Shown here in pieces: positions 8,957 through 17,433 of a stretch of DNA of 21,678 nt. The stretch's first letter is position 1; each line of letters opens with the position of its first letter. The stretch lies in NCBI GenBank assembly GCA_031261145.1, contig JAISJX010000242.1, positions 1-21,678 of the forward strand. The letters run 5' to 3'. The notes under the pieces are model-generated. The model ran no database searches and was not told the DNA's origin. It saw only the letters and a program-made list of their open reading frames with translations. This DNA comes from Tannerella sp. (GTDB taxonomy: Bacteria > Bacteroidota > Bacteroidia > Bacteroidales > Tannerellaceae). A program made the position numbers and the translations under genes.

Positions 8957-8964
8957 CAAATGTA
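8957..8964 (-). promoter_or_regulatory. candidate -7 element ahead of the second ompH gene
   Basis: The minus strand reads TACATTTG, an exact TAnnTTTG match just after the stop of the first ompH gene. It would give a leader of about 100 bases. No matching -33 box is evident. It may be an internal promoter for ompH-murI-dipeptidase. Confidence 0.3.
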
Positions 8965-8969
8965 AGCAT

Positions 8970-9488
8970 TTATTTTGAATATCCTAACTTTATAAGCACT
9001 TCGTTACTAATATCTATTTTGGGCGAACCATAGATAATGCTCATAGCCGAAGCGCGATCGATGACGACCTGATAGCCCTTGTCTTCGGCAATCTCTTTCG
9101 TCGCTGTGTAAATTTCATCATGAATGGGTTTCATCAGGCTGCTGCGTTTCTGGAACAATTCACCTTCGGCGCCAAAATACTGGCGTTTCAAGTTCAGCGC
9201 TTCCTGCTCTTTTTTTACAATTTCTTCTTCCCGCTTTGTTTTCATTTCGGCGGAGAGAAACACCAGGTCGCTCTGTAAGTTTTTATACATGTTCTGGGCC
9301 TGCTCTTGAAGAGCTTCCACTTCGTTTTGCCACTTTTTGGATAGTTGTGACAACTGCTCATTGGTCATTTCGTAAGCCGGAATATTTTTCAGGATATATT
9401 CCATGTCGATCAATGCAAATTTCTGTGCCATCGTTGTCATAGAGAACAACAAGACCATTCCGATTAATAAAATACTTTTCCTTTTCAT
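8970..9488 (-). CDS. OmpH/Skp-family periplasmic chaperone (first copy)
   Basis: A 172-residue Skp-type protein with a signal peptide (MKRKSILLIGMVLLFSMTTMA, cut before QKFA). The strand KFALIDMEYILKNIPAYE follows, then a coiled-coil arm of about 75 residues containing SQLSKKWQNEVEALQEQAQN and EMKTKREEEIVKKEQEALNL. The C-terminal core is GYQVVIDRASAMSIIYG and a final helix. It is clearly related to the next gene in fold and layout but not close in sequence, so the duplication is old. It stands 94 bases after the bamA stop, in the order bamA-ompH-ompH common in the Bacteroidales. Confidence 0.9.
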   Translation of the reverse strand: MKRKSILLIGMVLLFSMTTMAQKFALIDMEYILKNIPAYEMTNEQLSQLSKKWQNEVEALQEQAQNMYKNLQSDLVFLSAEMKTKREEEIVKKEQEALNLKRQYFGAEGELFQKRSSLMKPIHDEIYTATKEIAEDKGYQVVIDRASAMSIIYGSPKIDISNEVLIKLGYSK

Positions 9489-9531
9489 AACTCTATTCCT
9501 TTCTTTATTTTTTATTTCCTCTATTAGACCA

Positions 9532-9539
9532 CAAATATA
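9532..9539 (-). promoter_or_regulatory. candidate -7 element ahead of the first ompH gene
   Basis: The minus strand reads TATATTTG, an exact TAnnTTTG match in the bamA-ompH gap, some 45 bases before the ompH ATG. It would let the chaperone genes be expressed apart from bamA. No clear -33 box. Confidence 0.38.
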
Positions 9540-9582
9540 GCCAAGGGTTTCATCATCTGCTAATTATTTTGTTAAATTAACA

Positions 9583-12420
9583 TTAGAATTCTTGTCCCAG
9601 TACGAAGTGGAACTGGCTTCCGCCTCTTTCGGTACGGCCGTACGGGGTGTCAAATCCATACGCCCAGTCGATACCCATCATCCCGATCATCGGAAGGAAG
9701 ATACGAACGCCGACTCCGGCAGACCGTTTCAAATCAAACGGATTGAAATCCTTGATCGCTCCCCAGGCATTGCCGGCCTCTGCGAAAACCAGTCCGTAGA
9801 TGGTGGACGACGGTTCCAGGATGAACGGATAACGCAACTCCATCGCCAGACGGGTGTAGGCATATCCGTAACGAACGAGGTTGTTTTGTCCGGCCAACGA
9901 GCCGTTTTCATACCCTCTCAGTGCAATTGTTTCCGTTGCGTAGTAGCTGGAATACCCGGACATTCCGTCTCCTCCCACATCGAACGTCTCGAACGGCGAA
10001 ATCTTGTTTTTATTATAATAACCGAGGAAACCGTAGTCAATACGCGACATCAGCACCGGCGTCCGTTTCGGGCCGTTGTTCTGGGGCAGCGGCGCCAGCG
10101 GGAAGAATACCTTGCTCTGGAATTTCCATTTGTGATATTCAATCAGTTTATGTTTATCAGCGCCTTCCGTCATCCTGGCATAGTCTTTCCCGTCCCACTT
10201 CGAATAGGGCGGCGTAGCCGATACCGAGGCGACAAAAGAAGAACCGTAGCGCGTATAGAGCGGATTATCAATAGAGCTTCGTTGCAGCGTCAAATCCAAG
10301 GTAATCTTATGGCAGCTTCCGTCTGTGATGATAAAATATTCGTACCAGTTTTTCATACTGTACAACTGATAATTGAGGGTCGCCATTGCATAGAAATAAT
10401 CGTCCGGCCAGCTTAACCGTTTTCCGTAACCGATTGTGGCGCCGATCATCTGCATATATTTACTGGGGTCGTAGGCCGATTCATACATCGAATTACCATA
10501 GTCGCTATAACCGCCCATGCCGCTATACATACCACCCATACCATAACCATACATGCCGCCCATACCATACATACTATTATACATGTTGCTGTATTGCTGG
10601 CTGTAAAAATTATTATTGATACCGGTCATTTTCGCATAATAGGTACTGACGGAAAGTGTATTAGGCCGTTTGCCGCCAAACCACGGATCCAGGAAGGAAA
10701 TGCTGTAGGACTGGTAGTACTTTCCACTGGTCTGACCGCTCAGCGTCAGCGTCTGTCCTTCGCCCTGAGGGATAATTCCGCGGTAAGTCTTGGGATGAAG
10801 GAAATTCTTCATGGAAAAGTTCGTGAATTTCAGGCTCAACTTTCCGAGCAATCCCGTTTGCCCCCAACCGGCGGATATTTCGACCTGGTCATTGGCTTTG
10901 GATACCAAGTTATAACGAATATCGACCGATCCGTTTTCGGGATTAGGGATGGGTTCCGGATTCATGTTTTCCGGGTCAAAATGCCCCATCTGCGCCAATT
11001 CACGGGCGGAACGGATTATATCTTCGCGGCTGAACAACTCACCCGGCCGGGTACGCAGTTCGCGACGGACAATGTCTTCATACAGACGGTCGTTTCCAAT
11101 AATTACCACCTTGTTAATCGAAGCCTGCGGCCCTTCCTGGATACGGATTTCCAACGATATCGAATCGTTCACCAAATCGACTTCCACCGGATCCGCCCAG
11201 AAGAATAAATAACCGTTATTCATATAAACGTTCGCCACAGCGTCATCATCGGAATGCAAACGCTCCTGCAGTTTTTTCTGGTTATACACGTCGCCGGCCT
11301 TCATATTCAGCAATGTTTCCAATGTTTCGGTAGGATATTTGGTGTTCCCGACAAATTGAATATCTTTGAGAAAATATTTATCTCCTTCATTGATATTAAG
11401 ATAGACATCTACAAATTTCTCGTTGATATTCACAATACTGTCCGAAAGCAGTTTTGCATCGCGATAACCATATTCGCCATATTTTTCGATCAGGTTTTTC
11501 TTATCCTTCTCATATTCTTCCGTCGTGAATTTTTTTGTACTGAATATTTCCAGAAAACTCGTTTTAAAACGTTTCATCAAACTGAATCGTTCGTTGGTTT
11601 TCTTCATGGCTTTTTTCAGTATAAAGTCCGTCAATGCTTCATTGCCTTGAATATGAATCTCATGGATTCTTGTTTTCTCGTTTTTATCAATATTAATATC
11701 GACAATCACTTCGCCTTCTTTCGAAAGGTCGTCTTTCTGGACAATCTCTGTTTCTACATTTTTAAAGCCTTTTGCATCAAAATATTTCTGAATCAATATT
11801 TTAGCTTTGTCTGCCACGTTAGGCGTGATGGTTTGGCCTTTCCGCAATCCCAATTTGGCTTCGAGATCGGTTCGCTCACCTTTCTTCACGCCGTTATAAT
11901 GGAGTTCCGAGATACGGGGACGTTGTTTCAGTTGGATTTCCAACCATATTTTTTTATCTTTTTCCCGTGTCGCCACAATCCTGACGTCGGAAAAAAGTCC
12001 CTGCTTCCAGAAACGCTTTGTCGCGTCGGTTATCTCGGCGCCGGGAATTTCGATTACATCGCCAACCGCCAGACCGGAAAAACTGATCAACACGAAATCT
12101 TCGTAATTCTTAACGCCGGTAACTTTGATACCCGCTATGGTATCGCGTTTGGGCGTAGAGGAATAGGAGATGATGGGGATTTCTTCCGGTGGAATCGAAT
12201 CCTCCAGCATCAGCGTCGTATCTATCAGCGCCTGATCTATCGGAAACAGTCCTTGCAGGGAGGCATCCACTTGAGTTGTATCCGCTTGAAGCGCATTAAC
12301 CCGAACCGTATCCTGCTGCACCGGAGTCACCCGAACCGGATCATTTGTTTGCGCATATCCTCCCCAAACAGTCAGCCCTGCCAAGGCTATTAACAAGCGT
12401 ATTTTTTTATACATACACAT
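9583..12420 (-). CDS. bamA: outer membrane protein assembly factor BamA
   Basis: Central Omp85 component of the BAM complex, which folds and inserts beta-barrels in the outer membrane. The 945-residue protein has a signal peptide ending near GYA (residue 23), a long non-domain stretch (about 24-95), several POTRA domains (about 95-510, for example ISFSGLAVGDVIEIPGAEI and IHIQGNEALTDFILKKAM) and a C-terminal 16-strand barrel from about 515, ending in the aromatic residue of VLGQEF. It is longer than E. coli BamA (810) because of the N-terminal stretch and a Gly/Met/Tyr-rich insert at 613-645. The frame extends to a TTG at 12435 overlapping uppS; the ATG at 12420 (or 12414) fits the signal peptide better. 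It follows uppS by 11 bases. Confidence 0.95.
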   Translation of the reverse strand: MCMYKKIRLLIALAGLTVWGGYAQTNDPVRVTPVQQDTVRVNALQADTTQVDASLQGLFPIDQALIDTTLMLEDSIPPEEIPIISYSSTPKRDTIAGIKVTGVKNYEDFVLISFSGLAVGDVIEIPGAEITDATKRFWKQGLFSDVRIVATREKDKKIWLEIQLKQRPRISELHYNGVKKGERTDLEAKLGLRKGQTITPNVADKAKILIQKYFDAKGFKNVETEIVQKDDLSKEGEVIVDINIDKNEKTRIHEIHIQGNEALTDFILKKAMKKTNERFSLMKRFKTSFLEIFSTKKFTTEEYEKDKKNLIEKYGEYGYRDAKLLSDSIVNINEKFVDVYLNINEGDKYFLKDIQFVGNTKYPTETLETLLNMKAGDVYNQKKLQERLHSDDDAVANVYMNNGYLFFWADPVEVDLVNDSISLEIRIQEGPQASINKVVIIGNDRLYEDIVRRELRTRPGELFSREDIIRSARELAQMGHFDPENMNPEPIPNPENGSVDIRYNLVSKANDQVEISAGWGQTGLLGKLSLKFTNFSMKNFLHPKTYRGIIPQGEGQTLTLSGQTSGKYYQSYSISFLDPWFGGKRPNTLSVSTYYAKMTGINNNFYSQQYSNMYNSMYGMGGMYGYGMGGMYSGMGGYSDYGNSMYESAYDPSKYMQMIGATIGYGKRLSWPDDYFYAMATLNYQLYSMKNWYEYFIITDGSCHKITLDLTLQRSSIDNPLYTRYGSSFVASVSATPPYSKWDGKDYARMTEGADKHKLIEYHKWKFQSKVFFPLAPLPQNNGPKRTPVLMSRIDYGFLGYYNKNKISPFETFDVGGDGMSGYSSYYATETIALRGYENGSLAGQNNLVRYGYAYTRLAMELRYPFILEPSSTIYGLVFAEAGNAWGAIKDFNPFDLKRSAGVGVRIFLPMIGMMGIDWAYGFDTPYGRTERGGSQFHFVLGQEF
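10486..10584 (-). repeat. Gly/Met/Tyr-rich low-complexity insert in BamA barrel
   Basis: Codes for residues 613-645 of BamA. The units GMGGMY, GYGMGGMY and SGMGGY follow one another, so the stretch is almost wholly G, M, Y and S. It lies between the strand ending SVSTYYAKMTG and the strand beginning MIGATIGYGKRL. By the topology of Omp85 barrels (DPWFGG before it and LSWPDDY after it at periplasmic turns) it should be a loop on the cell surface. The DNA repeats are imperfect. Confidence 0.7.
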
Positions 12421-12431
12421 TCTATAATTTA

Positions 12432-13172
12432 TCAATTTATTTGTTCACTCGTTTTCCCGAAGCGCCGTTCGCGCTGCTGGTAATACAAGATCGCTTCATA
12501 TAACTCATTTTCTCTAAAATCAGGCCAGTATTTCTCGGTGAAATACAATTCGGCGTAGGACAACTGCCACAACAGGAAGTTGCTGATACGCATCTCGCCG
12601 CCAGTCCGGATCAACAGATCGGGATCGGGTATTCCGTTCGTTGAAAGATACTGCGAAAACAATTCTTCCGTAACATCTTCCGGCGCGATCTTTTCCGCGC
12701 TTACCTCTTCCGCTATCAGACGGGCGGCCTGCAATATTTCCCACCGGGAAGAATAGCTCAGGGCCAGCACCAACGTCGTTCCCGTATTTCCCGACGTCTG
12801 CCGGAGGCAATCCGACAGGGTCTGCCGTACGTCTTTCTGCAAACGGTTCAGATCGCCTATCGCCATCAGGCGTACATTATTCTTCATCAAGTCCGGCGTT
12901 TCCCGCTGAATGGCCGTTACCAACAGCGCCATCAGGGCATGCACCTCCGATTCCGGGCGATGCCAGTTCTCTATCGAGAAGGTGTAAACCGTCAGATACT
13001 TCAAACCGATGGCCGTAGCAGCCTCAACGACCTTACGGACAGAGACGACGCCTTCCTGATGACCCAAGCTGCGATCTTCGCCGCGCGACTTGGCCCACCG
13101 TCCGTTCCCATCCATAATGATAGCCACATGCTGCGGCAACCTTGATTTATCTATTTTCTCAATCAATGACAT
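12432..13172 (-). CDS. uppS: isoprenyl transferase, undecaprenyl diphosphate synthase
   Basis: Adds isopentenyl units in cis to farnesyl diphosphate, making the C55 lipid carrier for peptidoglycan and surface glycans. The 246-residue protein has all family blocks: [17 protein letters not shown] with the magnesium-binding Asp21, [17 protein letters not shown], and the C-terminal [20 protein letters not shown] followed by [12 protein letters not shown]. It is cytoplasmic and membrane-associated; no signal peptide is seen. It starts 8 bases after the DUF6089 gene and ends 11 bases before bamA, so all three are surely in one operon. Confidence 0.96.
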   Translation of the reverse strand: MSLIEKIDKSRLPQHVAIIMDGNGRWAKSRGEDRSLGHQEGVVSVRKVVEAATAIGLKYLTVYTFSIENWHRPESEVHALMALLVTAIQRETPDLMKNNVRLMAIGDLNRLQKDVRQTLSDCLRQTSGNTGTTLVLALSYSSRWEILQAARLIAEEVSAEKIAPEDVTEELFSQYLSTNGIPDPDLLIRTGGEMRISNFLLWQLSYAELYFTEKYWPDFRENELYEAILYYQQRERRFGKTSEQIN

Positions 13173-13180
13173 TCCTGTGT

Positions 13181-13891
13181 CTAATATATTACATTTTCGT
13201 TGTTACACTGCCGACAGCGGGGGCCGAAATCCCATGTCACCGAAAATGTAAACGACGAATACCAATCTCTATTCTTCCACACGCTCCCCCCTGTTCCGTA
13301 GGGATCGTCCAATATGCTGTTCCCATCGTCCGTCACATCCAATCCGTCGCCGAACGTTTTGCGTACCGAAAACTCACAGCCCAGATTGAGGCGGTTTTTG
13401 AGTTTATACTTCACGCCGGCGCCCAACGGAATGTTCAGGCTCGTAAAAGTCGAACCGTTTCCGGGAGCGACCGTTATCCCCAAACCCAATGATATATAGG
13501 GCGAAAACCGCTTGGTGTTCAGGTAAACGAACTTATCGCTGTACGGAAAAAAATTAAACTCATACTGTCCTCCCAGCTCAAAAAGATTCCGGTCGAACGA
13601 AGCCTGCGCATGATCGGGGAAGACATTGTCCAACCCGTCCGTACTGCCGGTCACCTTCGCCCATGCCAGATTCGTTTTGAGGGCAGACCGGAAGTTCATA
13701 TTGTAACGGAACAAAACGCCCAATGTCGGGTTTAAGCCCTTGAAAAGAGCCGTTTTATTCACATCGCCCATATAAAAAGCGCCACCGGTCATAGCTCCTA
13801 TTTCATATTTATATTCCTGCGCATGAAGCGTGGAAAAAGAAACACTTAACAGGAGAGCGACGAAACATCGTTGAAAAAAAGTCGAAGACAT
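13181..13891 (-). CDS. DUF6089-like outer-membrane beta-barrel protein
   Basis: A 236-residue exported protein with a signal peptide ([17 protein letters not shown], cut before QEYKYE). Alternating strands follow: [63 protein letters not shown] and a last strand [10 protein letters not shown]. This is the pattern of a small outer-membrane barrel of eight or so strands. The family (DUF6089 by recall) has no assigned function but its place directly before uppS and bamA is conserved in Bacteroidales. It begins the operon, 8 bases ahead of uppS, with a candidate promoter upstream. The C-terminal tail after the last strand has a C-x-x-C (CRQC) and is unexplained. Confidence 0.82.
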   Translation of the reverse strand: MSSTFFQRCFVALLLSVSFSTLHAQEYKYEIGAMTGGAFYMGDVNKTALFKGLNPTLGVLFRYNMNFRSALKTNLAWAKVTGSTDGLDNVFPDHAQASFDRNLFELGGQYEFNFFPYSDKFVYLNTKRFSPYISLGLGITVAPGNGSTFTSLNIPLGAGVKYKLKNRLNLGCEFSVRKTFGDGLDVTDDGNSILDDPYGTGGSVWKNRDWYSSFTFSVTWDFGPRCRQCNNENVIY

Positions 13892-13941
13892 AGTAATCTG
13901 TTTTTATTGTCATTCCTTTTTCTCTAACGCGAAAAGCCTCA

Positions 13942-13949
13942 CAAAATTA
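13942..13949 (-). promoter_or_regulatory. candidate -7 element for DUF6089-uppS-bamA
   Basis: The minus strand reads TAATTTTG, an exact TAnnTTTG match about 50 bases before the DUF6089 ATG. No TTTG at the -33 distance, as the upstream DNA is the end of the DUF6242 gene. Confidence 0.35.
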
Positions 13950-13959
13950 TATCTGCTGC

Positions 13960-15366
13960 TCACTCTTTGAACCCTAAACGGTTTAGCCGTCCGCTCCACA
14001 ATTGGTCTAAAACGGGTGAATCCGTATTTTCTTTTCCGCCGAAAAGATGTAAAAATTTATCTTTATCTACTACAACAGAAGCATATCCCCGCGCCTTATA
14101 CGTTTCGGGCAAAATAATCAATGTGTCTGCCAATGACCATGTAAGCCCGTAATTTTCGGAACGGTAAATATCACTTGTCGCTTTATTCATTTCATTAATT
14201 CCTCCTATCAGGAACAACTTGTCGTCGTATTTGGTCACCATCGCACCTTCGCGTTTTTCAAACGTGGAATCGCTCGTCAGGCGCACCCACGAAAGCCCGT
14301 CCATCGTTTCCCAAGCGGCATTACTCAACTGGCCAAACATGCCTACCCCGGCTACCGCTACCAGATGCTGATAATACATAGATTCGTAACCGACTGTTCC
14401 AAAACCGAATACAGGAAATTCAGGAGGAACGGCTACGCCTGTTTTCCAATTCATGGCTGTATCCATCGAAGCAAAAAGAAATTCTCCGCCATCGGTTACA
14501 TTCAGTATAATCGCAGTCAGCGCCGAAGGATGTTTCAACTGTGTCGTGGCGTCCAACACACCTAATAAACTTTTGACGAACGGCGCTTTCTCCACAACCG
14601 TCCAATCCCGTCCATTCCCGGAACAATACAATACGCCGTCCGAATCCGGGAGATACAGTATATTTTCATACTCGGCCATCTGATCGAGCCGCAATGTCGT
14701 TTCGTACACAGCCCTCGGAGCGAGCAGCGGCGAATTTTTCAGCAGACCGGTCAGGGGAACGGATGTCCATGTTTTCAAATCCGTCTCCGGGGAGCGGTAT
14801 AATTCATATCCGGTTGTAGTTTTCACGTACATAAGATAATAGCCGTTACGCAGAATCACTTTCTGTTCCGAATAGTACTTTCCCAATAATTTATCCGCTG
14901 TCAGCGTCCATGTCATGGAATCGGGATTCTGCCGGTGGACATTCAACTTACTCTCATATACTTTACTGGCTTTGCCGTTATACGAATAAATCGTAAAACG
15001 GACAACATCCGAAAAATCCACCGAGTCGGTACCATTCCAATTGTCGTAATGCGTATCTCCGATCGCGACCTGTAAAATTTCCACCATGGACGGGGGGACT
15101 TCATAATTAATGGTACAAACCACTTTTTCGTTAATGACCGTCCCATAAGGCATCGAATCTTTGTTGTAAATTAATCCATTTACCTGATCTATCGTGAATT
15201 TTACATCCGCTAAGCCCGGTATGGAATCATTCGCCAAGGCAAACGAAGCTATCTGGCAATTCGATAATTCCCAATCATTCAATTCCGTATCATTGTCCCC
15301 AAAACAGGAAACCAATAAAAAAGAGAGGCATCCCGCCAGCCAGAACTGTAATTTATATTTTTTCAT
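13960..15366 (-). CDS. DUF6242-like lipoprotein with beta-propeller-like repeats
   Basis: A 468-residue lipoprotein: the signal peptide ends in the lipobox LVSC, with Cys21 to be lipidated. The acidic FGDNDTE right after the cysteine resembles the acid-rich export signal that sends Bacteroidota lipoproteins to the cell surface. The N-terminal 130 residues are beta-rich (DVKFTIDQVNGLIYNKDSMP), and the rest shows repeated Kelch/sialidase-like blades such as LYRSPETDLKTWTSVPL, LYCSGNGRDWTVVEKAPF, WETMDGLSWVRLTSDS and IYRSENYGLTWSLAD, each with an aromatic-rich D/G-x-x-W turn. No enzymatic site is seen. The frame opens at 15396, but MKKYKLQFW at 15366 begins the signal peptide. The DUF number is from recall; function is unknown. 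Confidence 0.8.
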   Translation of the reverse strand: MKKYKLQFWLAGCLSFLLVSCFGDNDTELNDWELSNCQIASFALANDSIPGLADVKFTIDQVNGLIYNKDSMPYGTVINEKVVCTINYEVPPSMVEILQVAIGDTHYDNWNGTDSVDFSDVVRFTIYSYNGKASKVYESKLNVHRQNPDSMTWTLTADKLLGKYYSEQKVILRNGYYLMYVKTTTGYELYRSPETDLKTWTSVPLTGLLKNSPLLAPRAVYETTLRLDQMAEYENILYLPDSDGVLYCSGNGRDWTVVEKAPFVKSLLGVLDATTQLKHPSALTAIILNVTDGGEFLFASMDTAMNWKTGVAVPPEFPVFGFGTVGYESMYYQHLVAVAGVGMFGQLSNAAWETMDGLSWVRLTSDSTFEKREGAMVTKYDDKLFLIGGINEMNKATSDIYRSENYGLTWSLADTLIILPETYKARGYASVVVDKDKFLHLFGGKENTDSPVLDQLWSGRLNRLGFKE

Positions 15367-15393
15367 TCTTACATTGTATTCGTAATGAGTGCA

Positions 15394-15401
15394 CAAAAAT
15401 A
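15394..15401 (-). promoter_or_regulatory. candidate -7 element for the DUF6242 lipoprotein
   Basis: The minus strand reads TATTTTTG, an exact TAnnTTTG match about 28 bases before the chosen ATG at 15366. This also argues against the longer frame starting at 15396, which would overlap the promoter. Confidence 0.42.
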
Positions 15402-15465
15402 GGAATATTTTTTCCTTTATCCCCTATCTCTTTAAATATTTATAGAATTTTAGAGCCTGAATCGT

Positions 15466-16545
15466 TTATATTTCCATTTGCTTGTAATTATTTATAAATT
15501 TGTCACTTTTATTATAATAAACATTTATCCCATAGCTATTTTCCTGTTTTTCAGTTGATTCACTTAGACGAACCGATGCGGTTTTCACGCCATCCCCCAA
15601 TTTTATGGGGGAAGTTTCGATCCGCATCTCATCCCACAATCCGGCGTCCAGAAAACTTTCGTGCAAGGCAGCGCCGCCTTCGACCAATAATGAATGCAGT
15701 TTGCGTTCATAAAGGACTTGTAAAACAGTGGGAATAACGGGTTTTGAGAAATCAAACGGAATATATTCCACATTCTCCCGGCTGGCGGCGGGCTGCCCGG
15801 TGAACACGAGCGTCCGTACCGTTCCATCCAAGAGGTGGCTGGTGGAGGGTATCCGTAAGTGGCGATCAAGAACAACGCGCACGGGCGAAGCGCCGGCCCA
15901 ATGCCGAACCGTCAGGGATGGATTATCCAACAGCGCCGTGTTCGTCCCTACCATAATGGCGGAGACTTCAGAACGTAATTTATGTGCGGTGCGAAGCGTG
16001 GCAGGGGTAGAAAACTGAACAGGCTTCCCGGAGGCGTCGGCGCGGAGACGGTCGATAAATCCGTCGGCGCTTTGCGCCCATTTCAGTATCACATAAGGGC
16101 GTTGCAAGGTCTGCGCGGTGATAAAAAAGCGATTTAAAAACATCGCTTCCTGTTCCATCACGCCGGTGGTTACTTCAACGCCCGCCTCCTGCAACATGCC
16201 GGCGCCCCGTCCCGATACGTCCGGGAAAGGGTCTGAACAGCCGATGACAACCCGCGGAATACGCTTCCGGATAATTAGCGCGGCGCAAGGTGGCGTCTTT
16301 CCATAATGGGCGCAAGGCTCCAGATTGACATAGAGGGTGGCGTCGCGCAACAGGGATTCGTCGCGTACGGAAGCGATAGCATTCACTTCGGCATGCGCTT
16401 CGCCATAACGACGGTGAAAACCTTCGCCGATAATGCGCCCCTGATGCACAATCACCGCCCCGACCATCGGATTCGGCGCAACAGCCGGAGCGCCGGCTTT
16501 CGCCAACTCCAGACAGCGCATCATGTATTTTTCTTCTACCTGCAT
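15466..16545 (-). CDS. ribD: bifunctional riboflavin biosynthesis deaminase/reductase RibD
   Basis: Carries out two consecutive steps of riboflavin synthesis: deamination of the diaminopyrimidine phosphate and NADPH reduction of its ribose. The 359-residue protein has the zinc deaminase domain first (His51 and Glu53 in HAEVNA; Cys78 and Cys87 in PCAHYGKTPPC) and the reductase domain after about residue 145 (RPYVILKWAQSADGFI, IMVGTNTALLDNPSLTVR, LLVEGGAALHESFLDAGL). The frame runs back to 16578, but the ATG at 16545 is preferred: it starts just before the conserved MMRCLELAK helix and leaves room for the divergent promoter. The extra C-terminal stretch NSYGINVYYNKSDKFINNYK is poorly conserved in character. 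It is alone on its strand, 99 bases upstream of the DUF6242 start. Confidence 0.95.
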   Translation of the reverse strand: MQVEEKYMMRCLELAKAGAPAVAPNPMVGAVIVHQGRIIGEGFHRRYGEAHAEVNAIASVRDESLLRDATLYVNLEPCAHYGKTPPCAALIIRKRIPRVVIGCSDPFPDVSGRGAGMLQEAGVEVTTGVMEQEAMFLNRFFITAQTLQRPYVILKWAQSADGFIDRLRADASGKPVQFSTPATLRTAHKLRSEVSAIMVGTNTALLDNPSLTVRHWAGASPVRVVLDRHLRIPSTSHLLDGTVRTLVFTGQPAASRENVEYIPFDFSKPVIPTVLQVLYERKLHSLLVEGGAALHESFLDAGLWDEMRIETSPIKLGDGVKTASVRLSESTEKQENSYGINVYYNKSDKFINNYKQMEI

Positions 16546-16565
16546 TCGTTCTTCTCTTTTTTTCG

Positions 16566-16573
16566 TATATTTG
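16566..16573 (+). promoter_or_regulatory. candidate -7 element for prmC-recX-comF
   Basis: Reads TATATTTG, an exact TAnnTTTG match in the 45-base gap between divergent ribD and prmC. Transcription would start about 10 bases before the prmC ATG, an almost leaderless message. A TTCG at 16545-16548, one base off TTTG, could serve as the -33 element and would overlap the ribD start codon. The ribD promoter must share the same few bases. Confidence 0.45.
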
Positions 16574-16590
16574 TGCAAAATATTTTATGT

Positions 16591-17433
16591 ATGCACGAAA
16601 CAAAAGAATACATCGTTGAGTCGCTGAAGACACTCTACCGGCCGGAAGAGATCGGTTGTCTGACCCGCCGGATACTGCAAAAGGTCTGCGGCTACTCTTT
16701 TCCCCAACAAATAATGCGCAAAGATACGCAATTATCGGATATGGAAAAAGAAACTATCCGCCCAATTGTGCAACGGCTTAAAAACCATGAACCGCTTCAG
16801 TATATTTTTGGTGAAGTTGAATTTTACGGGCTTCTGCTTGAGGTGAATCCGACGGTTTTGATACCGCGCCCCGAAACGGAAGAACTGGTCAAGATTATCC
16901 TTCAGACGCAACCGGCCGGCGGATTGCGGGTACTGGATGTCGGGACAGGGAGCGGTTGCCTGGCCGTCACGCTGGCTAAACGCTTAGCGGGAGCGGACGT
17001 CTCGGCCATTGACGTCTCGGAAGCCGCTTTAGAAACGGCCCGGCGGAATGCGTTGCGAAATGACGCTCCTGTGCGATTTATACAAGCGGATATACTGGCT
17101 GATACCCTTTTAGATGAGTTGCCCGTTTTCGATATGATTGTCAGCAATCCGCCTTACGTCATGGAGCGCGAAAAAGCCGGGATGAAGCCGAATGTGTTGG
17201 AGTACGAACCGCATCTGGCCTTATTTGTCCCTGACGATGACCCGCTGCTGTTTTATCGCCGGATTGCCGATATAGGCTTGGAAAAGCTGAAACCAAACGG
17301 GTTGCTCTATTTTGAAATCAACAGGTCATGCGGCGACATGATGGAAGAAATGCTGACCCAAAAAGGCTTTCGCGGCATTGAACGGACGTATGACTTATGC
17401 GGGAATGAACGATTCATAAAAGCCTCACGATGA
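16591..17433 (+). CDS. prmC: peptide chain release factor N5-glutamine methyltransferase
   Basis: Methylates the glutamine of the GGQ loop in release factors RF1 and RF2. The 280-residue protein has an N-terminal helical domain with EPLQYIFGEVEFYGL and VLIPRPETEELV, the SAM-binding LDVGTGSGCLAVTLAKRL (glycines near 118-122) and the substrate glutamine-binding NPPY at 186-189, all hallmarks of PrmC. The frame is open from 16306, but those codons lie opposite ribD; ATG 16591 matches the normal N-terminus. Its last four bases, ATGA, overlap the recX start. Confidence 0.95.
   Translation: MHETKEYIVESLKTLYRPEEIGCLTRRILQKVCGYSFPQQIMRKDTQLSDMEKETIRPIVQRLKNHEPLQYIFGEVEFYGLLLEVNPTVLIPRPETEELVKIILQTQPAGGLRVLDVGTGSGCLAVTLAKRLAGADVSAIDVSEAALETARRNALRNDAPVRFIQADILADTLLDELPVFDMIVSNPPYVMEREKAGMKPNVLEYEPHLALFVPDDDPLLFYRRIADIGLEKLKPNGLLYFEINRSCGDMMEEMLTQKGFRGIERTYDLCGNERFIKASR

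Noticed and set aside
11254..12393. A 379-codon open frame on the plus strand opposite bamA
   Set aside because: It lies wholly antisense to the POTRA region, is abnormally rich in Phe, Ile and His, and has no domain; it is the mirror of a Lys/Glu/Asp-rich coding strand.
12421..12435. TTG start for bamA overlapping the uppS stop
   Set aside because: Two ATG codons just downstream (12420 and 12414) give a normal signal peptide.
16306..16590. Upstream extension of the prmC frame
   Set aside because: It runs through the ribD coding region on the other strand; the product without it already has the usual PrmC N-terminus.
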